From Ichthyophonus hoferi (lineage: Eukaryota > Opisthokonta > Ichthyosporea > Ichthyophonida > Ichthyophonidae): DNA of 63,689 nt. Positions 25,236 through 36,653 of this stretch are shown in pieces. A model generated the notes under the pieces. The model did not search any database and was not told where the DNA came from. It saw nothing but the letters and a program-made list of their open reading frames with translations. The stretch is taken from NCBI GenBank assembly GCA_002751075.1, contig NAOQ01000113.1, positions 15,854-79,542 on the forward strand, given 5' to 3'. The position numbers were made by a program, and so were the translations under genes. Every line of letters starts with the position of its first letter. Position 1 is the first letter of the stretch.

Positions 25236-25520
25236 TTTGTTCCTTTTATGCATTCCCAACCCTGGTTTAATGCGTGAGTTAATTTTGTTTAACACCCACA
25301 TAGATGTATTCAATAACCTAAATGAGACCTCATAAATATTTCTATTGGCTAGTAAGAACAGCTCATGAAAGCTCACAGAGACCCACTAAAACTGTCTTAT
25401 CTCGATAATTTTAAACTATTGTGCCCTTATATGGATGGCTCATTAGGTAATTGATTATAAGTGCTTGAAAACTATGCCTCAACAAATTAATTTAAACTTC
25501 ATGTTCATTTGGACTTGACG
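25190..25520 (+). repeat. Dispersed repeat family A, copy A4
   Basis: It contains GAACAGTATTTATTATT, GTTTAACACCCACATAG, TATTCAATAACCTAAATG, AAATATTTCTATTGGCTAGTA, GCTCATGAAAGCTCACAGAG, ACCCACTAAAACTGTCTTAT, CTCGATAATTTTA and TGTGCCCTTATATGGATGGC. This is the best match to A6, which lies inverted at 29105-29400. Confidence 0.7.
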
Positions 25521-26819
25521 GTCTCGTAATATAAAAGAATAAGTTGCAACAAAAAAAAAAGCATTGAACGCTTTGGTTCCAACAAAGCTCAAGTCACTCC
25601 CATATTATTAGGGCAGGTTTCTTAGTAGTTTTTAACATCTAGTTAAAGATGTTAAACTATATGTACTATTTATTGTAGTCTTCCTGCTGGGTAAACCTAA
25701 TTAAATAAAGATCTAAAACAGTATGAGAACCTGGTTTAAAATAGTATGAGTAATCAACCTCAAAATAATTTACAAAGCCTACCTGCCCTGTTATAAGATA
25801 ACTCGTCAGATAATAATTAACTAATTAATGCAATATATTTAATCTGACTATTTAATATGTAAATATTAAACTATGTTGATAACTGGTATCAATTGATTTA
25901 CTTACAAAACTTGGACGATCTAACCAGGGTTTTGTCTGAGACTAGATTAGAATTAGTGCCCGGAAATATTAGTAAAATAGTAAGTATGATGCAAATAGAA
26001 AAATGAATATATATTAAAAATCAACGTGTCATAAAGTGAATCTAAAGGGGTTAGATATTCTGAGCTTGCCGATCCAAATGTATTATTGAAGTTAGAGTCA
26101 AGATCAATATCCGGCGGGAGCAGAGTCTAGTTAGGTAAATTGATTTTGGAAAAGGAAGATACTCAAGAGTTGGAAGGAAGTATAGCTTTCACTTTCTTAT
26201 CCGTTCTCACAGACCAAGCACGGGTGATAAAAGTAAGTCATAGCCTGTGCTTTAGTAAAATGTTGCTTTTTGAAGAATTTGATATTTGGGCTCCAGTCAT
26301 ATCTTATTAATAAAAACTTCATATATTTGCCATGCGTTTAAGCAGTATTTATTTGTGCTTGGAATTTCCGCTCCTTGGTACAAACTTGAAATTTGGTTAT
26401 ATAGTTGCAGTCAACGTGACTGGCTGGCAATTACTTAATATAGTCCTAAAAAACTAGCCAAGTATTAAATTTTAAGCTTATGTTTTAATTTAAGACCTCT
26501 TACTGTATAATTTACTGAGTATTACCTATACGCCAGTATGGAATTTAACTAATGCATGCAGAACAGTGGTTACTCTATTCTAACATTTAACTTAAAAATA
26601 TATTAGCTTTCTATTATCTAATATTGTTTAACAAACATTAACATGAAATAACCAACATAAACTCTAATTCATCATACATATAAGAGCACTAAATATATTA
26701 TGGTTTCTACAGAAAGCAATTTGCTTAATAAAATTATTAAGATAACACTTCTACCTGTCAATTTTATTGTCTGTAAAAATCTATACCCTATATTAATTGT
26801 TGTTGAAAATAGTAAGTAG

Positions 26820-27050
26820 AGACATGAGGATACCTGCGACCTATATTGTTTTAAAAGGAGACGAAATACCAAATTAAGGGGTGTTTTAAGGTGTCCCTTT
26901 GCATACATGGAGTACAGACATGTTAAGATGTAATTCTATTATTAAATAAGTCAGCAGAAGTTGAAGACTAAGCCTATGGGGTTGACAAGACTAGGAGAGT
27001 GCAGTTAGTTGGGCAGCCAGTTGTTGGTTGATGGCCAGGTGATTGTGTTG
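26820..27050 (+). repeat. Dispersed repeat family B, copy 2
   Basis: Collinear with 2755-2995. It reads GACCTATAT, CCAAATTAAGGGGTGTTTTA, TTTGCATACATGGAG, ACAGACATGTTAAGA, ATTATTAAATAAGTCAG, AGAAGTTGAAG, CTAGGAGAGTGCAGTTAGTT and GGGCAGCCAGTTG. Confidence 0.6.
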
Positions 27051-29104
27051 TTGAAGGCGACCTGTTGCCCCAATACAAATATAGACTTCAGCAGCTGTAA
27101 ATCCTTCTAGTGGTTGCAAATTGCAAGACTGTAGAGGCACTGGTAAAAGCTGCTGGACTTGTCTTAAGCAGGATGCCTAAGCAATGAGTTATCTGAACTC
27201 AAAGCATATGGTCTGAAATGGCTTACAATATAGTCACAGGACCTCTGCCATTGGCAGATTTATTTTTAATTTATCATCATCTTGGATTAGCATTTACCAC
27301 CAATAGATTGCGTTAACTACTTTTCCAGATAACATATGTAATAATGAGTGCTAATAATATTAAATTATTATAGCTATATAAGGAAATACCTAAATTAATT
27401 ACATATTTCTGTTTTAACAATTATATATATATATATATGGTTGCAATGCATGTCTTGCTAGAGTACAATTTTAGTACTTACTCCAATTATTTGAGGGGCT
27501 CCATAATCCTCAAACCTTGAGAGATCATGTGGTTTATGATTGAAAATCATGGTGTTCATGCGATCACTTGCGATAATAATTTTGAATCAAAATTTCAGTT
27601 TGTAATATAACTTTATTAACAAATTCCATTTATTTCTAAAAACTAATGAAACTGAAATGATGGACTACCACATTGTAACTAACGAACCAGTAACCGGAAA
27701 AAATGAGACCTCGGATGAGGATCTGATCTTCAACTACAATCTACTATTTACCTGGAGAAGACCATTTCCGAATCTCAATATTTATGCATAACAACGAAGC
27801 ACCAGTAGATATATGTGTGAAGTTCTGATTATTTTTTATTTATTTGTGGGAAAGCCAATAGATAAATGTGTAAAGTTTTGATTGGTTTCTCTACATGGAA
27901 ACTATTCTTTGGTTAGTTGACTTTGCAGCATTTTATTGCTAAATCATGGACCAATAGGTGAAGTAGTTTAAACAACGACTTCCTATTGAACTTATTTACT
28001 AAATATAACAGTATGTATAAAGGTGATAACAATAATAAAAGTTAATCTATCCAAGCATAATGAAAAGCTTTGTTCCAGAAATCACTTATAGTCAATGCAT
28101 TTACAGTAAAGTTTAATATCATTATGTTAACTTTTTTACTAGCTCATCCTAAAAAGGAATTTAGCCTTACTAATAATGATACTCAACATAGTATGGAAGA
28201 TATATGCCAGTAAGCTATATTACCATCATCTGATGACATAAGAACCAAAAACCTCTCTATAAATGATATCAGTACCATCACAGCTTACATAGTAATATAC
28301 ATAGTTAATATCTGAACCCCTAAAAAAGTCAGCAGGTTGTGTAGTATATATAGTGGAGATTAAATTGGTTGCGATGTTGTAAGAAAGCAAGAGAGTACTC
28401 TAATATCTGCCCTTTGTTTTGTTTTAACAGAAATACACTCAATTATGGATCTATGATGTTCATTCATTCTATGCTTGGCACTCACTTCCCCCGTCCCCCC
28501 ACCCACCATTCTAATTTGGCTTGCATTTATGTTCTTTCCATTTTCCCTGTACAACACTAGCCTTAAGCAATATAACCATGATAGCCATCCATGCAAGTGA
28601 TTGTGTACAGGAGTCCGTATGCAACATAAAATATACTAAGGGGCACGTTTAATAATAATTCAAAAATGTCTAGTATATTTTTACCAATTTCCATATATAA
28701 ATTAAATATTGTAATGGTAATGGTTGACAGGGAAAGGTCGGAGCAGGAAAATCTATTGCCCATATATAAGGGTTGGGTGCCATAATTTTGCATTCTTTTG
28801 TAGCTCTCAAAGAACACTTTAAACAAGATAGCACTTAGAGTGTACCCTACCGAAAGTTGGTACACCGCAGACAAACAGACAGTCTTGGAAAACCATATTA
28901 AGGCTATACTGACCTTAAAAAAGACAATATAATCTAGAAAGATTACAATAGAGTTTGAGGGGCCAGATCAAATAAATGGCACCAGAAGCAATAAAAGGTT
29001 TGCAATTGCTTAGTTAATTAAAATAAAAGATATGTGTTTTATGCTAGAATCAAAGGGTTCAAGGCCTTTTTTCGTTACAGCGTATTCCTTTATGTTGCAT
29101 GACC

Positions 29105-29400
29105 TAGTCATCTAAATAAGGACACGATAGTAAGATTATCGAGATAAGATCAGACAATCCTAGTGGGTCTCTGTTATCTTCCATGAATTGTATTAGCCAC
29201 TAAGAATATTTATGGTTGACCCTATTTAGGTTATTGAGTACAGCTATGCGGATGTTAACCAAAATTAACACTCACGTTTAACAATGATCGAGAAAGTATA
29301 AAATGAAAAAAAAATCCCAATAATAAACACTGTTCCCAGTCATCAATATTTGCTGTTTAATTTATGTGCTTTATGTTTTTCATATTATATCTATAGTTGC
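29105..29400 (-). repeat. Dispersed repeat family A, copy A6 (inverted)
   Basis: On the minus strand it reads GAACAGTGTTTATTATT, GGTTAACATCCGCATAGCTG, TACTCAATAACC, AAATATTCTTAGTGGCTAAT, CAGAGACCCACTAGGATTG and TCTGATCTTATCTCGATAAT. It is nearest to A4 and lies in opposite orientation to it. Confidence 0.7.
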
Positions 29401-29705
29401 CAAAGAAGCTGAAATATATTATCCAGATACTTTACTAGAAGGCTAATTAGTTGAGTCTGGTGTTGATTCTTTTAATAATAATAATACCATAACTATATAT
29501 ATAGCCACAAGTAGATTACAGTTATTGCATATATAATACATCACCAAGTAAGAAGCTAAAAGCTTCTATATCTATTGATCAACAGAGGGTGATTCAAGAG
29601 TAGTTAGCTAAAGCTTTAACCTCCCCTTCTTTACCCGACTACGACAGCCTGATAGAACTCTGTACAACAGATGCTAGTCCTATTTCCAATATTTTATAGA
29701 GATAT
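29400..29705 (+). mobile_element. Element C, right copy (inverted relative to the left copy)
   Basis: The plus strand here is the counterpart of the minus strand of 24835-25235. Shared features include a CAGATACTTTACTAGAAGGC block, an ACATCACCAAGTAAGAAGC block, an AAAGCTT hairpin-like stretch and a TGATAGAACTCTGTACAACAG block. It adjoins copy A6. Unclassified and broken. Confidence 0.55.
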
Positions 29706-30032
29706 GAACCAAGGAAATAATTGAGATTGCTTACCCTTAAAAATTCATTATATCAATTGGAAGGATAAAAAATAACTACTCTAGGTCAAACCCATGTCTA
29801 TTTAAAGATAGATCAATTGAAATTCTAAATTTTAATTTTAAATAATTTTAACGTCAGTACCGTACCAATCAATGGTCTGACGTCAGAATGTATGGGTAGG
29901 ACTTTGGCAATAGGCCATACAGCGGGATAGTATATTATAACAGATAATCATATTTATGTGTACATATGTGTGCGTATTTAGTTCACCCGTTTCTATAGGC
30001 AGACATAGACAGGCGAAAATACCCTTTATAGT

Positions 30033-32570
30033 ATGGCTTTCCCAGGTGGTATGCCAATGAGGGGCCCTCCCAAGGGCCTTATGCCCATGGGCATGAACTT
30101 GGGCCCACAGTTCCAAGGTAATGCGTTTGTGCATGGAAGTCTTAAATGCATACATATACATATAAGTATAGTGTAAACAGAAACAAATCATAAATACTTA
30201 TAGAAAGGGCGACGATACAGCCACCTGAGTGTCATACTCTGTGTTTTTATTATGAGATGATCAATAGAAGGAGGGTAGCACTATGGTGAGCGAGAGGGTT
30301 ACCAGGGGAAATCTCTGCTCTCTCTGGCTCTAGATATAGCACGTAATCTCTTCATGTTATTGTTTCAACCTATCTGGCCTGAATATATTCCCTTACTATA
30401 TTCCCTTACTATATTCCACCTCCCCCCTACTAGTATATTCCTACTCTCTCTTGTTGTTTACTTTTTCTCCCTGTCAGTCCTTCCCAGTCCTCCCTGCCAT
30501 ACTAATATACCTCTTTTCGCCATAGCACCTAGAATGATGGCCCCTTCTCCAGCCCTCCTAGGGGCTGCCCCAGGCCTTCCTGGAGGCCTTTTGCAAGGCA
30601 ATCTCATCCCAACCAACCTTATGCCCATGGCCGCACCTTCCTCTGCCATGACTACCGTCCAGTTACCAGCCCTCCTCTCTACTGTCCAGCTTCCAGCTAG
30701 CCTTACCGATCCTAATGCCAGGCCCATTACCCTGTTTGTAGGCGGACTGAGCGATAAGGTCCCGGATGGTGTCGTCAGAGAGGTGTTACAGGTATGGAAG
30801 TGGAGGGAGTAGATAGGGAGTAATGTACATGACTGTATGTAGGAGAGGCCTGAGGGAGGTGGGGCAGGGAAGGTACTGCTGATGCTTCTTGGTGTATAGT
30901 GAGCATTGATATGCAGCATGAAGGTCACACACTTATTGTCTCACTATTGTTAGTTGGGATATGACATGTGGTAGGAAAGGGGAAGTTGGAAATGTATCCC
31001 ATACACTGTAAGGTGCTTTCAAGTTATAGGATGTATAGAAGACCTGTAGGAATGGCCAGCATAATGACAGTGTTGGATGGATTATTATGTGTTCATAAGG
31101 CTTCCTACTTCAGAAATGCGGGAGGATGTTGGCATGGAAACGTGTGCGAGGTGCTTCCGGAAATCTACAAGGTATGCACTGGTTTGGTATAATAGGGGTG
31201 TGGTGTGTATGTGGCAAGGACTGACTCTAATTGGTGCCCAGCCTTTGGATTTGTTGAGTTTGACGGACCGGAGGCGGCCCTACGAGCCAAGAGACTATTG
31301 ACTGACTTTAAACTGGCGGGTCGGGCTGTCAAGGTAACACCTTCCCTCTCACAGCCTGTCTTTCCTCTTCTCTCTCCCTACCTATTGGTGGTCTATATAC
31401 CGAGCCTCTTTTTCCAATCACCCTATATTATACTGTACTATACTATANNNNNNNNNNNNNNNNNNNNNNNNNNNNNNNNNNNNNNNNNNNNNNNNNNNNN
31501 NNNNNNNNNNNNNNNNNNNNNNNNNNNNNNNNNNNNNNNNNNNNNNNNNNNNNNNNNNNNNNNNNNNNNNNNNNNNNNNNNNNNNNNNNNNNNNNNNNNN
31601 NNNNNNNNNNNNNNNNNNNNNNNNNNNNNNNNNNNNNNNNNNNNNNNNNNNNNNNNNNNNNNNNNNNNNNNNNNNNNNNNNNNNNNNNNNNNNNNNNNNN
31701 NNNNNNNNNNNNNNNCTATACTGTACTATAATATACTGTACTATACTGTACTATAGTATACTGTACTATACTATACTATACTATACTGTCCTATGCTCTA
31801 CTATGCTATCTATTTTATATAATACTATACTACTAGTGTGTTTAGTACAGTGACCCGTCCTACATTGTTTTTTTCTCCGTCCCTTCTCCCTCTCGCTTTC
31901 CCTCTCTCTACTATTGTTCTATACTATGTTACTAACACCTTAACGGGTAGATCACAGTTGATGAAAAGAATACGCGACTACTTGAGGCCTATAGCAAGGC
32001 GAGAGAGGAGGAGGCCAAAGGAGAGGAGGAGAAACAGCAGACCAAGGCACAAGAGGTAGATGTGATACTACGTGTATATATAGTAGCCATAAGTGGCTTT
32101 ACATACAGACATACCTATTATATATATATATGGTACCACACATTCCCTTTCTGACTGGGCGTGGTGGACAGGAAAAAGTGGATGATGACGTTAGAGCGGA
32201 GATCGAGGCCTTAGTGGCTGACCTGCAGCTGATTGATCTACCTTCTCGCCCGGTGTCGGTATGTCCATAAAAAGGGATAGAGGTTGATGATTAGTGAATA
32301 TGAATAAGGCGCTGGGATGTGATCTTAGATATATAGATGGGATGGCTTTGGAGAACAAAATGTTTATTTTTAAATAATTTTAATGTTCTTGTAACGTGTC
32401 ATATGATTGGCAGAGGCATCCACTCTCCCTGTCTCACGTGGGCTGGACAAAGACCAATCAAAGACTGACCTAGGGAGGGGGAGGGACAGGACTCAGAGGA
32501 AAAGCCTCGTGCTCGCAGCCCTGAGAGGGAGAGGGAAGAGCATAGAGATAGTTATCGCAGAGATAGAGAT

Positions 32571-32607
<37 letters not shown>

Positions 32608-35201
32608 AAGTGGAAGGGATCGTGATAGAGATAGACGTAGTCGTAGAGAGCATAGTGCCGGTACAGAGAGGGGAAGGAGTACCCATGATAGGTGGAGGGA
32701 CGACAACGAGGAGAGGCCACAGGATAGAAAGAAGAGAAATGATGAGCTAGAGTATAAGGAGGTGTGTGTGTGTATGTATGTATGTAAATGTACTCCAAAA
32801 TGTTTCTGTTGGTGCCATCGTGTACAGGTCTCTATATTTATTGGATTCTCATTATATTTAGCCACATACTCATCCAAATACGGCCCTCCCTGCCATCCTT
32901 TTTATCCCTTTCTATATCCCTCCTTGTAGCGTGAACGACTGTGGGAAAAGAAAGAGAAGGAGCGAATGAGAGCAGCCGAGAGAGATGTAGAGAGAGAGCA
33001 ACAGAGAGAAGATGAGTTGCAGAGGGAAGCAGTAAGGACCCAAGAGTTGATGGCCAGTTATGACGATGATTTAGACAATGACAAGTACTATAGGTGAAGC
33101 CCTGCACTTTCTCCGTGCCTGTATCTTTATTTTTCTCTTTACCAAAGTTTCCCCACTCTTTATCTGGTTGACAGTGGTGAGCCTCTAATAGATATCTCCC
33201 ATACCTCTTATATATAAATACCTTCTCTGCAAGGTCACGTGTTCACTAACATGTACACTGTTTTCTATTGGGTCAGTGTCAGTCACCTCCAGCGCAAGCG
33301 ACGTGATAGACAGAGAGAGCTAGAACTGGATGACAGGTTAATTCCCTCTTGCGTGTTATACTGTTATTCCTCTATATTAGTAGTTTGGCTCACTGCGTGG
33401 TTGTGTGGTAATGGTACTACCATCTGACAGGGGTGATTGCTGTTTAATAACATATCGTCTTAATCGGTTGAGCTGCATTATGCATGTAGTATTATCAAAT
33501 GAAAACCTATGTTATTTTGCCTGGCCAATAGAATCTTGTGTAGATAGATAGGTGCAATGAACCAATACCTTTGCATGTACTGTAGTGGGTCAATTGTATC
33601 CACCATCAGTAGATTGTTGCTGTTACCTGGGTGGTGGTGAATGGAGAGGTTGACTTGAGACCAGTCACAAGGCAGTGTCCTGTACAGCCATATTATTTTT
33701 GTTTTAGTCTTTAGCTAATAAATGTTGGTTGAGCTTCATGTCAGTGATCAATGGGCTATTGGAAATCAGCACCGGGTATCCAATCATTTTCCCATGATTG
33801 GTTAGGACTTGTATTATAACACGTGTCTAATGGTTAATGATTGGTTGGGCTACAGAGACCGACAGGCCGAGCTTGAGGCGCGCCTATTGAATCCCGCTCA
33901 GAATCCCCCCAGCCAGTCAGATGCTGCCTCTACTCCTACAGCGACCCCAGGCCTTACCAACCCCTTGGAGTCTAGACCCCCCCCAACCACCTCTACACCC
34001 CCCCCTAAAGACACCCCCTCATTGGTGCGGCTTGTTATTATCTTCTTCCTATTCGCATTCTGTTTTACTCTTCCTGCCTGTTGCACTCCATTTCTGTACT
34101 TACACATAGCTAACAAGACCTCTTTCTCTGATGACGGCCATGTGAATTCCCCCTTCCTTTGCTCTTCCTTCATCCTACCCTACTGCTGTTTGCGACATAT
34201 AGAAAGAATGTTATGGGCTGACCTTAGATCTTTCACATGCATACAGGGTGGTAGTCGGCTGACCGCTGCAGACGTGTTTGGCGGAGTGGAAGAGGATGAG
34301 GGAGAGGGACCAGTAACGAAGAAACGAAGGAAACCAGCCTATGTGAAGTTTGACGAGCAAGAGCTACTGGCTGCAGGGTACACCCAAGAAAAGGTGCGGG
34401 GTCATACTCATCTCTGGAATCTATAGCCCGATGGCTTCTCTTCTTCTCATGCGTTGTTCTTCATATAGATGCACAGACATAAGTTATGTTTTATTGGAGG
34501 ATGGTTGTTACCATGGCCACCAGGGATTATGCTGTAACTGGGAGTACGTTTATTCACCACTATTACAATTATTATCACTGTTGCTATCACTATTACTATC
34601 ACCATTGCAATGAAATAAATAACCAATTTCTATTGGGGGCGGTAGATAGCAGAGGAGCGTAAACGTCTAGTGAAAGGACTGATCGATCGTATTCCTACGG
34701 CCAAGGCCGCCCTGTACGCCTTTGAGATTGACTGGGACTATGCAGCCCCGGTAGGTGCCCACTAACATCATTCTTTATAGTGTATAGGGGATATAGTATG
34801 ACTGCTTGGCTGGCCATCATCATGGCCCGTCCCCCATATATTCACCTATTGATCTTATGCACATGCCTGTTTACTTGTCAGTCTGTCTAACTATACATAT
34901 CGCACCCATTGGTTACATATCATACTAACCATCTCACCACATCATCTCTCTATGGTGGCTACAGGCCCTGTTTGAGAAGAAGATTATGCCATGGGTCAAC
35001 AAGAAGATCTGCGAATACATAGGAGAGGAGGAGCCCAACCTAGCTGAATATATATGTGAGAAGGTCCGTGGGCACAGTGGCCCTGTAGAGCTGGAGGCAG
35101 ATGTGGGGCAGGTACTAGACGAAGAGGCCGGGGTCTTCATGATCAAGCTATGGAGATTGTTGGCCTATGAGACAGAGGCTGCCAAGATGGGCTTGGCCTA
35201 A
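30033..35201 (+). CDS. RBM25: RBM25-like splicing factor (RRM, RE/RD-rich region, PWI domain)
   Basis: Thirteen exons: 30033-30117, 30526-30791, 31114-31171, 31242-31333, 31951-32055, 32172-32258, about 32490-32761, 32930-33093, 33283-33336, 33856-34024, 34247-34393, 34646-34750 and 34965-35201. Order of parts: a Gly/Pro/Met-rich N-terminus; an RRM with RNP2 TLFVGGL and RNP1 LQAFGFVEF; an Arg/Glu/Asp-rich middle; DNDKYY; a Pro/Ser/Thr-rich linker; and a C-terminal PWI domain (KGLIDRIPTAKAAL, IMPWVNKKICEYIGEEEPN, MIKLWRLLAYETEAAKMGL). RBM25 is a U1 snRNP-associated nuclear regulator of splice-site choice. The 5' edge of exon 7 is unsure (32478 and 32490 both fit). Within it the frame before a (GA)n run differs from the frame after it. 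Exon 9 has a second acceptor 6 bases upstream. Two donors are GTGCGG. Intron 4 contains an assembly gap. Confidence 0.93.
31425..31825 (+). repeat. (CTATA)-type satellite with an assembly gap (N at 31448-31715)
   Basis: ACTATACTGT, TATACTGTACTA and CTATA units flank a 268-base run of N inside RBM25 intron 4. The unit is the reverse complement of the TATAG array in the V-ATPase F gene. The assembler probably failed on the repeat, so the true array length is unknown. Confidence 0.9.
32577..32605 (+). repeat. (GA)n run inside an RBM25 coding exon
   Basis: After three AGAGAT-type units the sequence becomes pure GA for about 14 repeats and encodes alternating Arg-Glu. Upstream the frame reads PRARSPERERE; downstream the plausible frame (SGRDRDRDRRSRREH) is shifted. 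The run length is therefore not a multiple of three relative to the flanks. Confidence 0.85.
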
Positions 35202-36653
35202 TAGCCTGCCCCCATTTTATTTCTTTATACTGCGGGATGTGCGTTAGCGAAGATAAATCATATATACATACTTACAACAATACACGTCCGTTTATATAGA
35301 TATCTACGCATATCTTTCTATACCAGGTAAGTAGCACAATGGCTATACTTGTACAGTTCCCCGTCACTCCTTTGGTAGTAGTAGTTAGGGTCTATCATAC
35401 CATCTGGTCAATACGATGTGGGCTATACTGTGAACTGTGAACTCCTTTAGGCAGACTTATCCGCCCAAGACGATGGCCATCAATCGGAAATAAGTATATC
35501 TACTATCATCCTGTTTGTCTGCAGTTATTATTGGTGGGTGGCTACAAGCACTCTTAGTGCCTGGTGTAATGATTGGCTAGGGTTCTTGAGTATGGATCCT
35601 CCAATGGGTATTTTAACAAGTATAAACAATAGCCAATCACATACATATACCTCTAGACAGGATGGGGAGACCTCCAAGCCCACACAATGTTATTGTGTAT
35701 AATATTGTTGTACTTTCCACCACACGGTCACCCTAAATCCCTAAGTAATCCTCAAGTATATTGACTATCATTTTCCCAAGCTTATGACTCAATAGTGCTT
35801 TCTAAACCAATAAATGGACACCAAGTTTTCATAGACTTTCCATTCTGTATTTATATTAATTATAATAGTAAGTAAATCATGACATAACACCAATCACAAG
35901 GTTACATGCTAAGGACGCTCCAGTCACGTTCCATTCTATGAACCTACTCATTCCTTTACTCACGACTTGTCCCTGCACCTATTGGACCGCACAGGTCATC
36001 ATGTTGTACATTATATTTGTATTGCTCTCTATGGATGACTCTATTTCTGTCAGTCATGCTATCTTACTAAAGTCTACATTCTTTCCTTGATAAGGATGTT
36101 GTTTACCTCCTTTACAACGGAAATCACCAGTCCTAATGAGTCTAATTAATTAATTTTGTGGCCTAATGCTAACAGGTCAACTACATACTATCTAGTTCCT
36201 TGACACCTACAGGTAGATAGAATCACATAACAACCAATAGCCTAACCCTAACCTATACATGAAGCTTGATGATAGGCTGGTAACCTTGTCAGACTCTAAC
36301 ACCACTAATTGGTGAATCTTTCTCGAGAGACCATTCACCATGCCCCTTAGTTACCATGGCAACTAGATGCAGAATTTTACGGTCCATGATTACAGAGACA
36401 TGACCGAGAACAAATATACATGATTTACAATAATGAGTGGTCGTTTGAGAAGTTAGTTTCTAAGGCATTTATGAGTGGTTGATTGATGATGATCGGCCAC
36501 TGAACCGATTTCATTGGCTACCAATCAGACAGAAGGTAGTTGATAGTATAGGGTAGCTAGACTGGCCATGTTAACATCATGACCTTCAACTACATCACGT
36601 ATTTATTATATTTTATTTACTTCAACCTAGATAACCAGTACCATCGCCTATGT
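35202..36653. other. Spacer between the tail-to-tail RBM25 and pICln genes
   Basis: No supported gene. It holds many ATTGG/CCAAT pentamers. No RNA gene was recognised. Confidence 0.55.

Larger units (their letters stand above)
24142..30032. other. Repeat-rich AT spacer
   Basis: This 5.9 kb stretch holds repeat copies A4, A6 and B2 and an inverted pair of element C. Outside these I see no exon chain, no RNA gene and no protein motif. Confidence 0.55.

Noticed and set aside
28360-28874. Opposed short frames around 28.4-28.9 kb
   Set aside because: AT-rich spacer with no motif and no exon chain.
31205-31756. 183-codon open frame in the RBM25 region
   Set aside because: It runs through an assembly gap of N; only 31242-31333 is exon.
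32407-32877. Several long frames on both strands (Glu/Arg-, Leu/Ser- and Ile-rich)
   Set aside because: They arise from the purine-rich RBM25 coding exon and the GA run read in wrong frames or antisense.
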